NCBI GenBank assembly: GCA_947499615.1
Contig: CANMOP010000011.1
Span: 1 to 64,000, forward strand
Direction: 5' to 3'
Length of the DNA: 64,000 bases
Origin: RH-chloro-G1 sp003670575
Lineage (GTDB): Bacteria; Chloroflexota; Dehalococcoidia; UBA2979
Position 1 is the stretch's first letter; the number at the start of each line of letters is the position of its first letter. Shown one piece after another: positions 19,043 to 28,708 of the stretch. Position numbers and translations under genes: made by a program. Below the pieces are notes generated by a model. That model ran no database searches. It was not told the origin of the DNA and saw only the letters and a program-made list of their open reading frames with translations.

Positions 19043-20173
19043 ATGGTAGCGAGCACCCAGGACCTGAAGCGCTTCCGCGGCTACGTGCAGGACGAAGTCG
19101 ACGGGGTGCTCTACTACGAGACGCTCGCGGATCTCGAGGAAGACGAGCAGCTCGCATCCGTCTACCGCGACATGGCGACGATGGAGCACCGCCACCTGCA
19201 ACTGTGGGTCGACGAGCTGGCCCGCAGCGGCGACATCTCCGCGTTGCCGCGCCCCTCCCTCCGCGCGCGCGGCCTGATGTGGATGGCGAAGCGCTTCGGC
19301 GCCGACACCGTGCTGCCGGTGCTGAAGGCGATGGAGATCGGCGCGGACTCGATCTACGCCGGCGAGCCGCTGGCCGCAGCCGCCGGGCTGCCCGCCGATG
19401 AGCGCACACACGCGCGCATCGTGGCTACACTGACGGATCCTCGCAATGGGATCTCTGGCTCCGCCATCGGCCGCATCGAGTCGCGACACCGCGCGCTGGG
19501 CGGTGGGAACGCCCTGCGTGCCGCCGTGCTCGGTGCCACCGACGGGCTCACCTCCAACCTGGCGCTGGTGATGGGCGTGGCGGGTGCCAATCCGGGGCAC
19601 GGTACGGTGATCCTCGTCGGCATCGCGGGCCTGCTCGCCGGTGCGTTCTCGATGGCGCTGGGCGAGTGGATCTCCGTCCGCTCCGCGCGTGAGGCTGCCG
19701 AGGCGCAGATCGCCACCGAGCGTGAAGAACTGAAGATCATGCCGGAGGCCGAGGAGGAAGAGCTCGCGCTGATCTACCGCGCGAAGGGCATCCCCGCCGA
19801 GCAGGCCGCCGCGTTGGCACGCCACATCATGAGCGACCCGGAAGCCGCCCTCGCCACGCTCGCCCGCGAGGAGTTGAGCATCGTCCCGGAGGACCTTGGC
19901 TCGCCGTGGATCGCGGCCGGCGCCTCGTTCCTACTGTTTGCGGGCGGCGCGATCCTGCCGGTGCTCCCGTTCTTCTTCGTTGGTGGCCTCATGGGCATCG
20001 TCGCCAGCGTTGTGATTGCCGGCATTGGGCTGTTCTTTGTCGGCGGTGCGATCACGCTGCTCACCGGCCGGAACTGGATGTACGCGGGCGCGCGACAACT
20101 CGTGCTCGGCCTCGTAGTCGCGGCGATCACGTACGGGATCGGGGCGCTGGTCGGCGGTGTGACCGGGATTTAG
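19043..20173 (+). CDS. mbfA: Ferritin-like / VIT1 iron exporter (MbfA-type)
   Basis: 376 residues with two modules. The N-terminal ~150 aa is a ferritin-like (erythrin) helical domain with DEVDGVLYYE, LEEDEQ and MEHRHLQLW as di-iron ligands. The C-terminal part is a VIT1/CCC1-type transporter with LGATDGLTSNLALVMGVAG, GLLAGAFSMALGEWISVRS and three late membrane helices. Such proteins export Fe/Mn and protect against iron overload or peroxide. Start ATG 19043, 2 nt after ligA. No iron-box-like operator was recognised. Confidence 0.92.
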   Translation: MVASTQDLKRFRGYVQDEVDGVLYYETLADLEEDEQLASVYRDMATMEHRHLQLWVDELARSGDISALPRPSLRARGLMWMAKRFGADTVLPVLKAMEIGADSIYAGEPLAAAAGLPADERTHARIVATLTDPRNGISGSAIGRIESRHRALGGGNALRAAVLGATDGLTSNLALVMGVAGANPGHGTVILVGIAGLLAGAFSMALGEWISVRSAREAAEAQIATEREELKIMPEAEEEELALIYRAKGIPAEQAAALARHIMSDPEAALATLAREELSIVPEDLGSPWIAAGASFLLFAGGAILPVLPFFFVGGLMGIVASVVIAGIGLFFVGGAITLLTGRNWMYAGARQLVLGLVVAAITYGIGALVGGVTGI

Positions 20174-20394
20174 GCGGATGAGACACTTCGGCGGCCGAGC
20201 GAACCGCCCCCTCTTAGGTCGGGTCTATCGGCGCACGGATGGGTGCGATCCGATGGATACCGGCACGGACGAGTTGCCCTTCCGCGACCGAGCACTGGAT
20301 CGCCTCCGCTGATGCGGTACGCGCCATCTCAGGCCTCGGTGCACCTCGTCGAGGGGTGATTCTCCGACGGCGGATGCACCCTGAACCAGCCCGC

Positions 20395-20423
20395 TTGCCG
20401 CGCCCCGAGGCCGCGCCTATACT
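20395..20423 (+). promoter_or_regulatory. Sigma-70-type promoter of mreB operon
   Basis: TTGCCG (20395-20400), exactly 17 bp, TATACT (20418-20423). Predicted start near 20430, giving an 82-nt leader. The upstream part of this 338-nt gap (20174-20394) shows nothing else I can name. Confidence 0.7.
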
Positions 20424-20459
20424 CTCCCGGCTCCGAGGCTGGAGAGGCCAGAGCACACG

Positions 20460-20477
20460 TTATCCACAGTATCCACA
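20460..20477 (+). promoter_or_regulatory. Two adjacent DnaA-box-like 9-mers
   Basis: TTATCCACA (perfect match to the DnaA-box consensus) is directly followed by GTATCCACA (8 of 9). They lie between the predicted mreB transcription start and its start codon, so a bound protein could act as a roadblock. Binding by DnaA is inferred from sequence only. Confidence 0.55.
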
Positions 20478-20511
20478 AGCCTTTTCTCCCCGGGAACGGC
20501 GACAGCACCTC

Positions 20512-21576
20512 GTGGCGATCAATCCGCTTTCGTCTTTCCTTGGCATGTTCTCGCACGACATCGGCATCGACCTCGGCACCGCGAACACACTCGTGACGGT
20601 GCGCGGCCGCGGCATCGTGATCGACGAGCCCTCGGTGGTCGCGATCGACAAGGTGTCGAAGCGCATCCTCGCGATCGGCGCGGAGGCGAAGCGCATGGTC
20701 GGGCGCACGCCGGCCTCGATCGTCGCGGTGCGCCCACTCCGCGATGGCGTCATCTCCGACTTCGCCGTGACCGAGCGCATGCTCCAGTATTTCATTCGCT
20801 CCGTGCACGACCGCTTCGGGCTGGGCATCCCCAAGCCGCGTGTAGTCGTCGGCATCCCGTCCGGCGCCACCGAGGTGGAGAAGCGCGCAGTGCACGACGC
20901 CACGCTGGCAGCCGGAGCACGCGCCGCCTACCTGATTGAGGAGCCGATGGCCGCCGCGATCGGCGCGCACCTCCCCGTCATGGACGCAGCCGGCTCGATG
21001 ATCGTCGATATCGGCGGTGGCACCGCAGAGGTGGCAGTGATCGCGCTCGGCGGCATCGTCGTCTCCACCTCGGTGCGCGCGGCGGGCGACGCGATGGATC
21101 AGGCGATCATCGCCTACGCCCGTCAGGTGCATAACCTGCTGATCGGCGAGCGCACCGCCGAGGAGATCAAGATCGCCGCAGGCTCCGCCTATCCCCTCAA
21201 CGATGAGCGAAGCGTCGACCTGCGCGGGCGGGACCTCGCCACCGGGCTGCCGAAGCAGGTCGAACTCTCGACGGTTGAGCTGCGTGATGCACTCTCGCCC
21301 GTCACGAACGAAATCGTGCGCGCCGTCCGCTCCACCATCGAGCGGACGCCGCCGGAGCTCGTATCCGACCTCATGCTGCGGGGTATCGCGATGGCCGGTG
21401 GCGGCTCCCTGCTACGCGGACTGGACCGTCGTCTGGCCACCGAGTCGCGCTTCCCCGTATATGTCGCAGAGGACCCGCTGCGCACGGTGGTACGAGGCTG
21501 CGGCGAGGCGCTGGAGGAGGCGGAAACCCTGCAGAAGGTGCAGGCCGCCGTCGCCAGCCGTCGCCCGCTGCGCTAG
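20512..21576 (+). CDS. mreB: Rod-shape actin homologue MreB
   Basis: 354 residues. Actin-fold nucleotide motifs: phosphate 1 DIGIDLGTANTLV, phosphate 2 SMIVDIGGGTAEVAVI, adenosine site MAGGGSLLRGLD. Forms membrane-associated filaments that guide the elongation machinery. The GTG at 20512 is chosen because homologues begin with about ten residues before FSHDIGID; ATG 20545 is possible. The frame open upstream to 20239 covers the promoter and is not coding. First gene of mreB-mreC-mreD-PBP2-rodA. Confidence 0.95.
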   Translation: MAINPLSSFLGMFSHDIGIDLGTANTLVTVRGRGIVIDEPSVVAIDKVSKRILAIGAEAKRMVGRTPASIVAVRPLRDGVISDFAVTERMLQYFIRSVHDRFGLGIPKPRVVVGIPSGATEVEKRAVHDATLAAGARAAYLIEEPMAAAIGAHLPVMDAAGSMIVDIGGGTAEVAVIALGGIVVSTSVRAAGDAMDQAIIAYARQVHNLLIGERTAEEIKIAAGSAYPLNDERSVDLRGRDLATGLPKQVELSTVELRDALSPVTNEIVRAVRSTIERTPPELVSDLMLRGIAMAGGGSLLRGLDRRLATESRFPVYVAEDPLRTVVRGCGEALEEAETLQKVQAAVASRRPLR

Positions 21577-21725
21577 TCGTCACCCGCGTAGCGCGCGTCG
21601 ACGGTATCGCAACACATCAGCCTGACACCGGCGGTACCATGAGGGCCGTCGGCATCCCCAGCCGGTCAGCGCATGGGGGCGTCCCGCCCTAGCATCGATC
21701 GTCCGCTCCCCGCGGAGGCTCACGC

Positions 21726-22541
21726 GTGGTTCGCACCCGCAGTACGGTCTGGCTCTGGCTGCTCTGCGCCCTTGCGGCGCTGCTGCTCGCCCTTTCCATG
21801 TTGCCGCTGTCGGGCGACATTGAGGCACGTATTCTGGCCGTGCTGGCACCCGCCACCGGTGTCCTCCGCACCGCCATCCAGCCACTCTCAGACGTCGTGC
21901 TGCACGCCGGACAGGTGGCGCAACTCACCGCCGAGAACGACGCGCTCCGCCAACAGGTGGCGCGACTGGAGGCCGAGGCAGCCAGCCTGCGCGAGCAACG
22001 CACCACCGCCGAGCAGGGCGAGGCGCTGCGGTCCGCTGCCGGCAACGCCGCGGGCTACCTCGTCGCGTCCGTGATCGTGCGCGACCCTTCGCCGGGGCGG
22101 CGCTCGGTGCTGCTCGGGCGCGGCGCGGCGGACGGCGTGCTCGCAGGTCAGCCGGTGCTGGGTCCCGGGCCGACGCTCGTCGGGGTGGTGGTCGCCGTCC
22201 AGGCGCACAGCGCGCGCGTGAGGCTACTCGATGACATCGGGTCGACGGTGGCCGCGGTGGTGCAACAACCACGAACAGCGGGCGCGCTGGCCGGGGGGCC
22301 GGACGGGCTGCACCTCGACCTGGTCCCGCTGGGTGCGACGGTCACACGCGGCGATCTGCTGCTCTCCTCGCCGCTCGGCGGGCTGCTCCCCGACGGGCTG
22401 CTGATCGGCCGCGTGAGCGAGGTGCACTCCGAACCGCACGATCTCTTCCAAACGATCCGAGTGGAACCGCTGACCGACTACGCCCGACTGGAGCGCGTAC
22501 TGGTGGTCACCGGCTTCACGCCGGATGCGGAGTCGCGATGA
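21726..22541 (+). CDS. mreC: Rod-shape protein MreC
   Basis: 271 residues. One N-terminal membrane anchor (WLWLLCALAALLLALSMLPL), a coiled coil (QLTAENDALRQQVARLEAEA), then the beta-rich periplasmic-side domain with SVLLGRGAADGVLAGQPVL and GVVVAVQAHSARVRLLDD. Links MreB, MreD and PBP2. GTG start with GGAGG upstream. The 149-nt gap after mreB shows no promoter that I recognise. Confidence 0.92.
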   Translation: MVRTRSTVWLWLLCALAALLLALSMLPLSGDIEARILAVLAPATGVLRTAIQPLSDVVLHAGQVAQLTAENDALRQQVARLEAEAASLREQRTTAEQGEALRSAAGNAAGYLVASVIVRDPSPGRRSVLLGRGAADGVLAGQPVLGPGPTLVGVVVAVQAHSARVRLLDDIGSTVAAVVQQPRTAGALAGGPDGLHLDLVPLGATVTRGDLLLSSPLGGLLPDGLLIGRVSEVHSEPHDLFQTIRVEPLTDYARLERVLVVTGFTPDAESR

Positions 22542-23020
22542 TCCAACTGTTGCTGCTCGCGGCCACGGCGTTCGCCGCCCTGCTGCAGGTCGGCGTGCTG
22601 CCCACGATGTTCACGCAACCGGCCGCAGCGCCACTGTTGCCGATCGCGCTGTTCGCGGCGTGGGGCCTCGTCCGCGAGCCGTCCGAGGTCGCACCGAGCG
22701 CGATCCTGGCAGCGGTTCTCGTGGGCGTCGCCTCCGAGGATCGAGTCGGCTGGATCCTGCTCGCGTTGCTGCCCACCGCTGCTTTGCTCGTAGGGGCGCG
22801 TCTCGCACCGAACTCCGGTGTGGCGCGAGCGCCAGTGGTTGCTGGCATCGGCGCAGTGCTCTATCTCCTCACGCTGCTGATCGGCGCTGGCGCGGGACGG
22901 ACGCTGGTAGCTGTCGCGCCGGCAGTGCTCGCGAGCGCGGTGGGCACGGCGATACTCGCACTGGTCGCAGCGTTGCTGTTGCGTCCGCTGCGCGCGCGAC
23001 CGGGCGGGTTGTTCGAGTGA
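22538..23020 (+). CDS. mreD: MreD-like rod-shape membrane protein
   Basis: 160 residues, about five hydrophobic segments and little sequence conservation, as usual for MreD. The call rests on length, topology and position between mreC (4-nt ATGA overlap) and PBP2. Integral membrane part of the elongation complex. Confidence 0.82.
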   Translation: MIQLLLLAATAFAALLQVGVLPTMFTQPAAAPLLPIALFAAWGLVREPSEVAPSAILAAVLVGVASEDRVGWILLALLPTAALLVGARLAPNSGVARAPVVAGIGAVLYLLTLLIGAGAGRTLVAVAPAVLASAVGTAILALVAALLLRPLRARPGGLFE

Positions 23021-23027
23021 TGACGAC

Positions 23028-24920
23028 GTGAACCTCGACCGGTTGAGCGTGCTGCAAGTAGCCGCGGTGATCGCGTTCGGCTTGCTCGGGCTGCGGCTCA
23101 CCAACACGCAACTGCTCGATTCCGCGCACTACGCCCGACTGGCGGCGAGCCAGCAGATCCGCGCATTGCCTGCTGAACCGCCACGGGGAATCATCACCGA
23201 CCGCACCGGCGAGGTGGTCGCGCGCAACCGCCCAGAATTCGCGATCAGCGTGGTGCCGGGCGAGTTGCCACGCAACCCCGCACGCCGTCGCGAGGTGCTG
23301 CTGCAACTGGAGCGCCATACCGGCGTTCGCTACGACGCCATCGAACTGGCTGTCACGACCGGCGATCGATCCGTCGACCCGTTCGCGCCGATCACGCTCC
23401 GCTCCGGCCTCGACACCACGGGCGCCATCGCAGCCCGGGCACAGCTCACCGACCTGTCCGGCGTGCACGTGGACGCGAGCGCGGTGCGGGAGTACCTCGG
23501 CGGCGAGCTCCTCGCGCACATCCTGGGCTACGTCGGGCCGCTCGCACCCGATCAGGTGACAGCGTTCCGTCGCGACGGCTATCCGCTGGACGCGCGCGTC
23601 GGGCAGGCCGGCGTCGAGCGCAGCTATGAGCGCACGCTGCGTGGCGGCGCCGGGGTCACTCTGGTTGCCGCCGACCCAGCTGGACGCGAATTGGCACGCC
23701 TCTCGACTACCGCCCCCGCGCCCGGAGCGGACCTCGTGCTCTCGGTCGACCTCCGCCTGCAGCGAGCGGCGCAGGATGCGCTGCGTGATGGCATCGTCAA
23801 AGGTCTGCCCACGTCCGGGCGGGACGCCGACGGCAAACCCGCGCTTGCAGCCGGCGCGGCGGTCGTCCTCGATGTCCGCAGCGGCGAGGTGTTGGCGATG
23901 GTCACAGCGCCCTCCTACGACGCCGGTGCGTTCAGCGGGCGCGTGCCCGACTCGCCAGCGGTGGAGCGCCTGCTCGCCGACCCGGCCCGACCGCTGCTGC
24001 ATCGCGCGTTCACCGAGGTGCACGCGCCGGGGTCCATCTTCAAGCCGATCGTCGGGCTCGCCGCGCTCCAGGAGGGCGTCGCCACGCCTGAAACGAAGAT
24101 CACCAGCACCGGCGCGATCCTCGTCCCCAACCAGTACGACCCATCGATCCAGTACGTGTTCCGCGACTGGGCGGCGCACGGCAAGCTCGACTTCAACGGC
24201 GGCATGGCACGCTCGTCGGACGTGTACTTCTACTATCTCGCTGGCGGGTACCGCGACGAGTTCGAGGGGCTCGGCGCAGACCGGCTAGCGCGGTACGCGC
24301 GCGCCTTCGGCCTCGGCGAGCCGACCGGCCTCGACCTCCCCGGCGAGGCGGCCGGGCTGGTTCCCGATCGGGAGTGGAAGGAACGCGTGCTCAAGGATGG
24401 CTGGGTGCTGGGCGACACGTACACCTTTGGGATCGGGCAAGGCTACCTCACCGCCACACCCATGCAGATGGCAGTAGCGGTCGCGGCGCTGGCGAACGGC
24501 GGCGAGGTGCTGGCCCCGCGGGTTGCGACGGCGACCCGCCGCGGCGGCGTGATCGAGCCGAGCCCGCGCCTGGTCCGCAGCCAACTCCCCGTCACTCCTG
24601 CACACCTCGACGAGGTGCGCCGCGCGATGCTCGCCGCAGCGAGTACGGGCGGCACCGCGCTCGACGGCAAGCCGGACGCCGTCACTATCGGCGCGAAGAC
24701 CGGAACCGCCGAATTCGGCACCCAGCTCCCGGACGGCTCATATGACGCACACGGTTGGTACACCGCGTTCGCGCCGTACGACAAGCCGGAGGTCGCGGTC
24801 GTGGTCTACCTGGAGCATGGCGTCGGCGCCACACACGCCGGCCCCGTGGCGCGGCACATTCTGGAGGCGTACTTCGCGACGCCCCATGTGGCGCCGGCGA
24901 GCACGGAGGTGCTCCGATGA
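23028..24920 (+). CDS. mrdA: Penicillin-binding protein 2 (elongation transpeptidase)
   Basis: 630-residue class B PBP. N-terminal membrane helix (VLQVAAVIAFGLLGLRL), PBP dimerisation region with PPRGIITDRTGEVVARNRP, then the transpeptidase domain: SIFK with catalytic Ser at about 336, SSD (in RSSDVYFYY) and KTG at about 557. Crosslinks peptidoglycan during elongation with RodA. Starts with GTG, 7 nt after mreD; stop overlaps rodA by 4 nt. Confidence 0.95.
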   Translation: MNLDRLSVLQVAAVIAFGLLGLRLTNTQLLDSAHYARLAASQQIRALPAEPPRGIITDRTGEVVARNRPEFAISVVPGELPRNPARRREVLLQLERHTGVRYDAIELAVTTGDRSVDPFAPITLRSGLDTTGAIAARAQLTDLSGVHVDASAVREYLGGELLAHILGYVGPLAPDQVTAFRRDGYPLDARVGQAGVERSYERTLRGGAGVTLVAADPAGRELARLSTTAPAPGADLVLSVDLRLQRAAQDALRDGIVKGLPTSGRDADGKPALAAGAAVVLDVRSGEVLAMVTAPSYDAGAFSGRVPDSPAVERLLADPARPLLHRAFTEVHAPGSIFKPIVGLAALQEGVATPETKITSTGAILVPNQYDPSIQYVFRDWAAHGKLDFNGGMARSSDVYFYYLAGGYRDEFEGLGADRLARYARAFGLGEPTGLDLPGEAAGLVPDREWKERVLKDGWVLGDTYTFGIGQGYLTATPMQMAVAVAALANGGEVLAPRVATATRRGGVIEPSPRLVRSQLPVTPAHLDEVRRAMLAAASTGGTALDGKPDAVTIGAKTGTAEFGTQLPDGSYDAHGWYTAFAPYDKPEVAVVVYLEHGVGATHAGPVARHILEAYFATPHVAPASTEVLR

Positions 24921-26044
24921 TCCGTCCGTTGCTGCGGGCGACTGCGCCGAGCACAGACGGCTGGCTCTGGCTGGCGGTCGCGGCGCTGGTCGGACTGAGT
25001 CTGACCATGGTGTACTCCGCGTCACTGCCCGAGGGGCCTCGCCCCGGACTGACGACGGAGGCCTGGCGCCAGACTGCGTACGCGCTCACCGGCCTCGTGC
25101 TGATGCTCGGCGCGGCGAGGTTCGACTACCGGCAACTCCAACGCGCCGCGGCAACGCTCTACCTCGGCTCGATTGGGACGCTGGTCGCGGTGCTGCTGGT
25201 GGGCGTCGCGCAACACGGCGCCCGACGCTGGTTGGGCGCCGACGGCTTCACCGTGCAACCCGCCGAGTTCGCCAAGCTCGCGCTGGTCGTCGCGTTGGCG
25301 TCCTATGCAGCCACCCGAAGTCCGCGACTCCCGGCGCTGCTGACGACGCTGGGACTCGTGGCGCTCCCCGCGGCGCTTGTGGCGCTGGAGCCAGACCTCG
25401 GCACAGCGATCGTCCTCGCGGGAGTCTGGGTCGTGCTGATCGTGGTGTGGGGGACACCGTGGCGCGTACTCGGGGGCCTGTTCGCGGTGGGAGCCGCGCT
25501 TGGTCCGGTGGCCTTCGCGATGGTGCCCGACTACCAGCGCGAGCGGCTCGCGGTCTTCCTGGATCCCGGTCGCGACCCACTCGGCAGCGGGTTCAATCTT
25601 CGGCAGGTCGATCTCGCACTCGGCACTGCAGGGCTGACCGGGCACGGGCTATTCAGCGGCGCGGCGTCGCACCTCGACTCGGTAGCGGCACGCTCCAGCG
25701 ACTTCATGTTCGGCTTCATCGGCGCGGAGTTGGGGTTGGTGGGCGGCCTCGTGGTGCTTGCGCTGCTGGCGTGCATCGTGCTGCGCGGGCTCGCCGCCGC
25801 GAGGCATGCGACGGATCCGTTCGGGCGACTGCTGGCCTGCGGGCTGACCGCGATGGTGCTCACGCAGGCGCTGGTGAACGTCGCGGTGAACCTGCGGATG
25901 TTCCCGGCCACCGGCATCCCGCTCCCGTTCATCTCACAGGGCGGATCCTCGCTGGTCGCGATGCTGCTCGCCGCCGGGCTGCTGCAAAGCGTGGCTTCGC
26001 ACTCCACCTCGGCGGCCGACGCCCGCAGCAGCAGACGAGGCTGA
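24917..26044 (+). CDS. rodA: RodA peptidoglycan polymerase (SEDS family)
   Basis: 375 residues, about ten membrane helices. SEDS glycosyltransferase that polymerises lipid II with PBP2. Family blocks: QPAEFAKLALVVALA, LEPDLGTAIVL, SGFNLRQVDLALGTAGLTGHG and the late TGIPLPFISQGGSSLVAMLLA. The ATG at 24917 overlaps the PBP2 stop; a longer frame from 24755 is antisense-like shadow inside PBP2. Last gene of the rod operon, followed by a strong hairpin. Confidence 0.95.
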   Translation: MIRPLLRATAPSTDGWLWLAVAALVGLSLTMVYSASLPEGPRPGLTTEAWRQTAYALTGLVLMLGAARFDYRQLQRAAATLYLGSIGTLVAVLLVGVAQHGARRWLGADGFTVQPAEFAKLALVVALASYAATRSPRLPALLTTLGLVALPAALVALEPDLGTAIVLAGVWVVLIVVWGTPWRVLGGLFAVGAALGPVAFAMVPDYQRERLAVFLDPGRDPLGSGFNLRQVDLALGTAGLTGHGLFSGAASHLDSVAARSSDFMFGFIGAELGLVGGLVVLALLACIVLRGLAAARHATDPFGRLLACGLTAMVLTQALVNVAVNLRMFPATGIPLPFISQGGSSLVAMLLAAGLLQSVASHSTSAADARSSRRG

Positions 26045-26100
26045 CCGCGAGTCCGTCGCTCGATGACCTCGCGCCGCGTCATCGGTGGGAGCTGCACGAG

Positions 26101-26140
26101 AGTACAGAAGAGGGCCGCTGGTGCGGCCCTCTTCTGTACT
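26101..26140 (+). terminator. Bidirectional hairpin between rodA and clpC
   Basis: 18-bp perfect stem (26101-26118 with 26123-26140) and TGGT loop, the longest perfect hairpin noted. It separates convergent rodA and clpC. No long T-run, but AGTACAGAAGAGGG / CCCTCTTCTGTACT would form readily from either strand. Confidence 0.75.
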
Positions 26141-26170
26141 CAACAATCGATGCGTGCGCCCGTGCGCGAA

Positions 26171-28708
26171 TTACGAACTCAAGGCCGGCGCAGTCTCGGC
26201 CTCGGTCGACACGGCGTCGGCCGCGCTGTCGATGGTCGCGATCTTCTCCGCAGTGACCTGCCCATCGATGAAGTCGACGCGAACAAGGTCACCCTCGCCG
26301 TAGAGCCCCTCGAGCAACGAGTCCGAGAGACGGTCCTCGACTTCGTTCTGGATGACGCGACGCAACGGCCGCGCACCAAACACCGGGTCGAAGCCCGTGG
26401 TCCCCAGGTGGTCGAGCAGCGCAGGAGTGACCTCCAGCGCGATGCCCTTCTCCTTGAGGTTCGCTCGCACATCGCGCAGCTCAAGCTCCACGATGCTCCG
26501 GATGTCATCCGCACCCAGCGCGTGGAAGACCACGGACTGGTCGATCCGGTTGAGGAACTCCGGCCGGAAGACCTTCTTCATCTCCTCCAGCACCTTGAGC
26601 TTCATGCGCTCGTACTGCTGATCCGCAGTCTTCGCCTCGTCCTGCGTCGTCGCAAAACCGAAGCGCGCGTCCTTGCGGATCAGGTCAGAACCGACGTTGG
26701 AAGTCATGATGATGATGGTGTTGCGGAAGTCAACCTTACGGCCCTTCGCGTCGGACAGGTGCCCGTCGTCGAAGATCTGCAGCAGCATGTTGAACACGTC
26801 CGGGTGAGCCTTCTCGATCTCATCGAGCAGGATCAGGCAGTACGAGCGTCGGCGCACCAGGTCGGTGAGCTGACCACCATCGTCGTAGCCCACGTAACCG
26901 GGCGGCGAACCGACCAGTCGCGAGATCGTGTGCTTCTCCATGAACTCGGACATGTCCAGCCGGACGATGTTGTCCTTGGAGCCGAACATGAACTCGGTCA
27001 GCATCTGCGCAAGGTGCGTCTTACCGACGCCCGTGGGCCCAAGGAACATGAACGTCCCGATTGGGCGCTTCGGATCCTTCAGACCGGCACGCGCGCGTCG
27101 CACGGCCTTGGCGACGGCAGTAATCGCCTCGTCCTGACCGATCACACGCTCGTGGAGGAATCGCTCCATCTCAAGCAGCCGCGCGGACTCCTCGGATGCG
27201 AGCCGCGACAGCGGGATGCCGGTCCACATGGAGATGACATCTCGGATGTCCTCTTCCGTGACGATCGGCTTCTCGCTGCTGCGCTCGCTCTGGACCTCTT
27301 CCTCGAGCTCCTCGAGCTTCGCCTGCAGTCGTACCTCGCGTTCGCGGAGTTCCGCGGCGAATTCGTACTGCTGGCTGGAGATCGCCTGATCCTTCTCGCG
27401 GCGCAGTGCTTCAAGGCCCTTCGTGGCCTCCCGCACAGACGGCGGGGTGGAGTAGCGACGAATGCGAACGCGCGCAGACGCCTCGTCCACCAGGTCGATC
27501 GCCTTATCGGGCAGGAAGCGGTCGGAGACGTACCGGGAGGAGAGCTCGCTGGCGGCGCGCAGCGCCTCGTCGGAGATCTCCAACTTGTGGTGCTCTTCGT
27601 ACGCGCCGCGCACGCCCTTCAGAATCTCGACGGTCTCCTCGACGCTCGGCTCATCCACGCGCACCGGCTGGAAGCGACGCTCCAGCGCGGCGTCGCGCTC
27701 GATGTGCTTGCGGTACTCGTCCAGCGTGGTAGCACCGATCGCCTGCAACTCGCCACGGGCAAGCGCCGGCTTCAGGATGTTCGCGGCGTCCACCGCGCCC
27801 TCAGCCGCACCCGCGCCGACGAGCATGTGCACCTCATCGATGAACAGGATGCAGTTCTTCGAGGTGCGAATCTCCTCGATGACCTTCTTGAGGCGCTCCT
27901 CAAACTCGCCGCGGTACTTCGTACCAGCGACCAGCGAGCCGATGTCGAGCGTCAACATGCGCTTCCCGAGCAGCGTGTCCGGGACGTCGCCCGCGATGAT
28001 GCGGTGCGCGAGGCCCTCAGCAATGGAGGTCTTGCCGACGCCGGGCTCACCGATCAACACCGGGTTGTTCTTGGTGCGCCGCGAGAGGATCTGGACGACG
28101 CGCTCGATCTCGCGTTCGCGCCCGATCACCGGGTCGAGTTGCCCCGCCCGAGCTGCGGCCGTCAGGTCGACACCCAGTTGATCCAGAGTTGGCGTGCGCG
28201 CGGTCGAACGACCGCCGGCCCCGGCTGTCGCAGCTCCACCGCCGCTGGCGGCACCCTGTGGCTGATTCTGCGAGAGGATACGCGTGGTTTCCCCGCGCAC
28301 CCGCTCCAGGTTCACGCCCAGGCTTTCCAGCACGCCGGCGGCAATACCCTCGCCCTCTCGGACCAGGCCAAGCAACAGGTGCTCCGTACCGATGTACGAG
28401 TGGTTGAGCCGGCGCGCCTCATCGACGGCCAACTCAATGACGCGCTTGGCGCGGGGGGTCAGCCCGATCTCACCGGTGGCAGCACGGTCGCCGCGCCCGA
28501 TGATGAACTCCACAGCGGAGCGCACCTTGTTCAACTCCACACCAAGGTTCGAAAGCACCTTGGCGGCTACGCCATCGCCCTCGCGGACGAGTCCGAGCAG
28601 CAGGTGCTCGGTACCGATGTAGTTGTGGTTGAATCGCTGGGCTTCTTCTTGCGCCAACGTCAACACGCGCCGAGCTCGTTCCGTGAATTTGTCGAAGCGG
28701 TCAGCCAT
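26171..28708 (-). CDS. clpC: ATP-dependent Clp protease ATPase ClpC
   Basis: 845 residues. Two Clp-N repeats (each NHxYIGTEHLLLGLVREG), first AAA module with Walker A GEPGVGKT (about 220-227), a coiled/UVR-like middle domain, second AAA module with GPTGVGKTHLAQ, and the VFGARPLRRVIQNEVED sensor-2 region. A short acidic Ala-rich tail follows. Unfolds substrates for ClpP (absent here). The ATG at 28708 is preferred: GGAG lies six bases upstream, inside codons that would follow the ATG at 28720. No CtsR or CIRCE operator was recognised. Confidence 0.97.
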   Translation of the reverse strand: MADRFDKFTERARRVLTLAQEEAQRFNHNYIGTEHLLLGLVREGDGVAAKVLSNLGVELNKVRSAVEFIIGRGDRAATGEIGLTPRAKRVIELAVDEARRLNHSYIGTEHLLLGLVREGEGIAAGVLESLGVNLERVRGETTRILSQNQPQGAASGGGAATAGAGGRSTARTPTLDQLGVDLTAAARAGQLDPVIGREREIERVVQILSRRTKNNPVLIGEPGVGKTSIAEGLAHRIIAGDVPDTLLGKRMLTLDIGSLVAGTKYRGEFEERLKKVIEEIRTSKNCILFIDEVHMLVGAGAAEGAVDAANILKPALARGELQAIGATTLDEYRKHIERDAALERRFQPVRVDEPSVEETVEILKGVRGAYEEHHKLEISDEALRAASELSSRYVSDRFLPDKAIDLVDEASARVRIRRYSTPPSVREATKGLEALRREKDQAISSQQYEFAAELREREVRLQAKLEELEEEVQSERSSEKPIVTEEDIRDVISMWTGIPLSRLASEESARLLEMERFLHERVIGQDEAITAVAKAVRRARAGLKDPKRPIGTFMFLGPTGVGKTHLAQMLTEFMFGSKDNIVRLDMSEFMEKHTISRLVGSPPGYVGYDDGGQLTDLVRRRSYCLILLDEIEKAHPDVFNMLLQIFDDGHLSDAKGRKVDFRNTIIIMTSNVGSDLIRKDARFGFATTQDEAKTADQQYERMKLKVLEEMKKVFRPEFLNRIDQSVVFHALGADDIRSIVELELRDVRANLKEKGIALEVTPALLDHLGTTGFDPVFGARPLRRVIQNEVEDRLSDSLLEGLYGEGDLVRVDFIDGQVTAEKIATIDSAADAVSTEAETAPALSS

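Noticed and set aside
20460..20477. DnaA-like boxes as part of a replication origin
   Set aside because: Only two boxes, no AT-rich unwinding region, and no dnaA, dnaN or parAB nearby.
20239..20511. Upstream extension of the mreB frame
   Set aside because: It covers the promoter and DnaA-like boxes and has no similarity to MreB N-termini.
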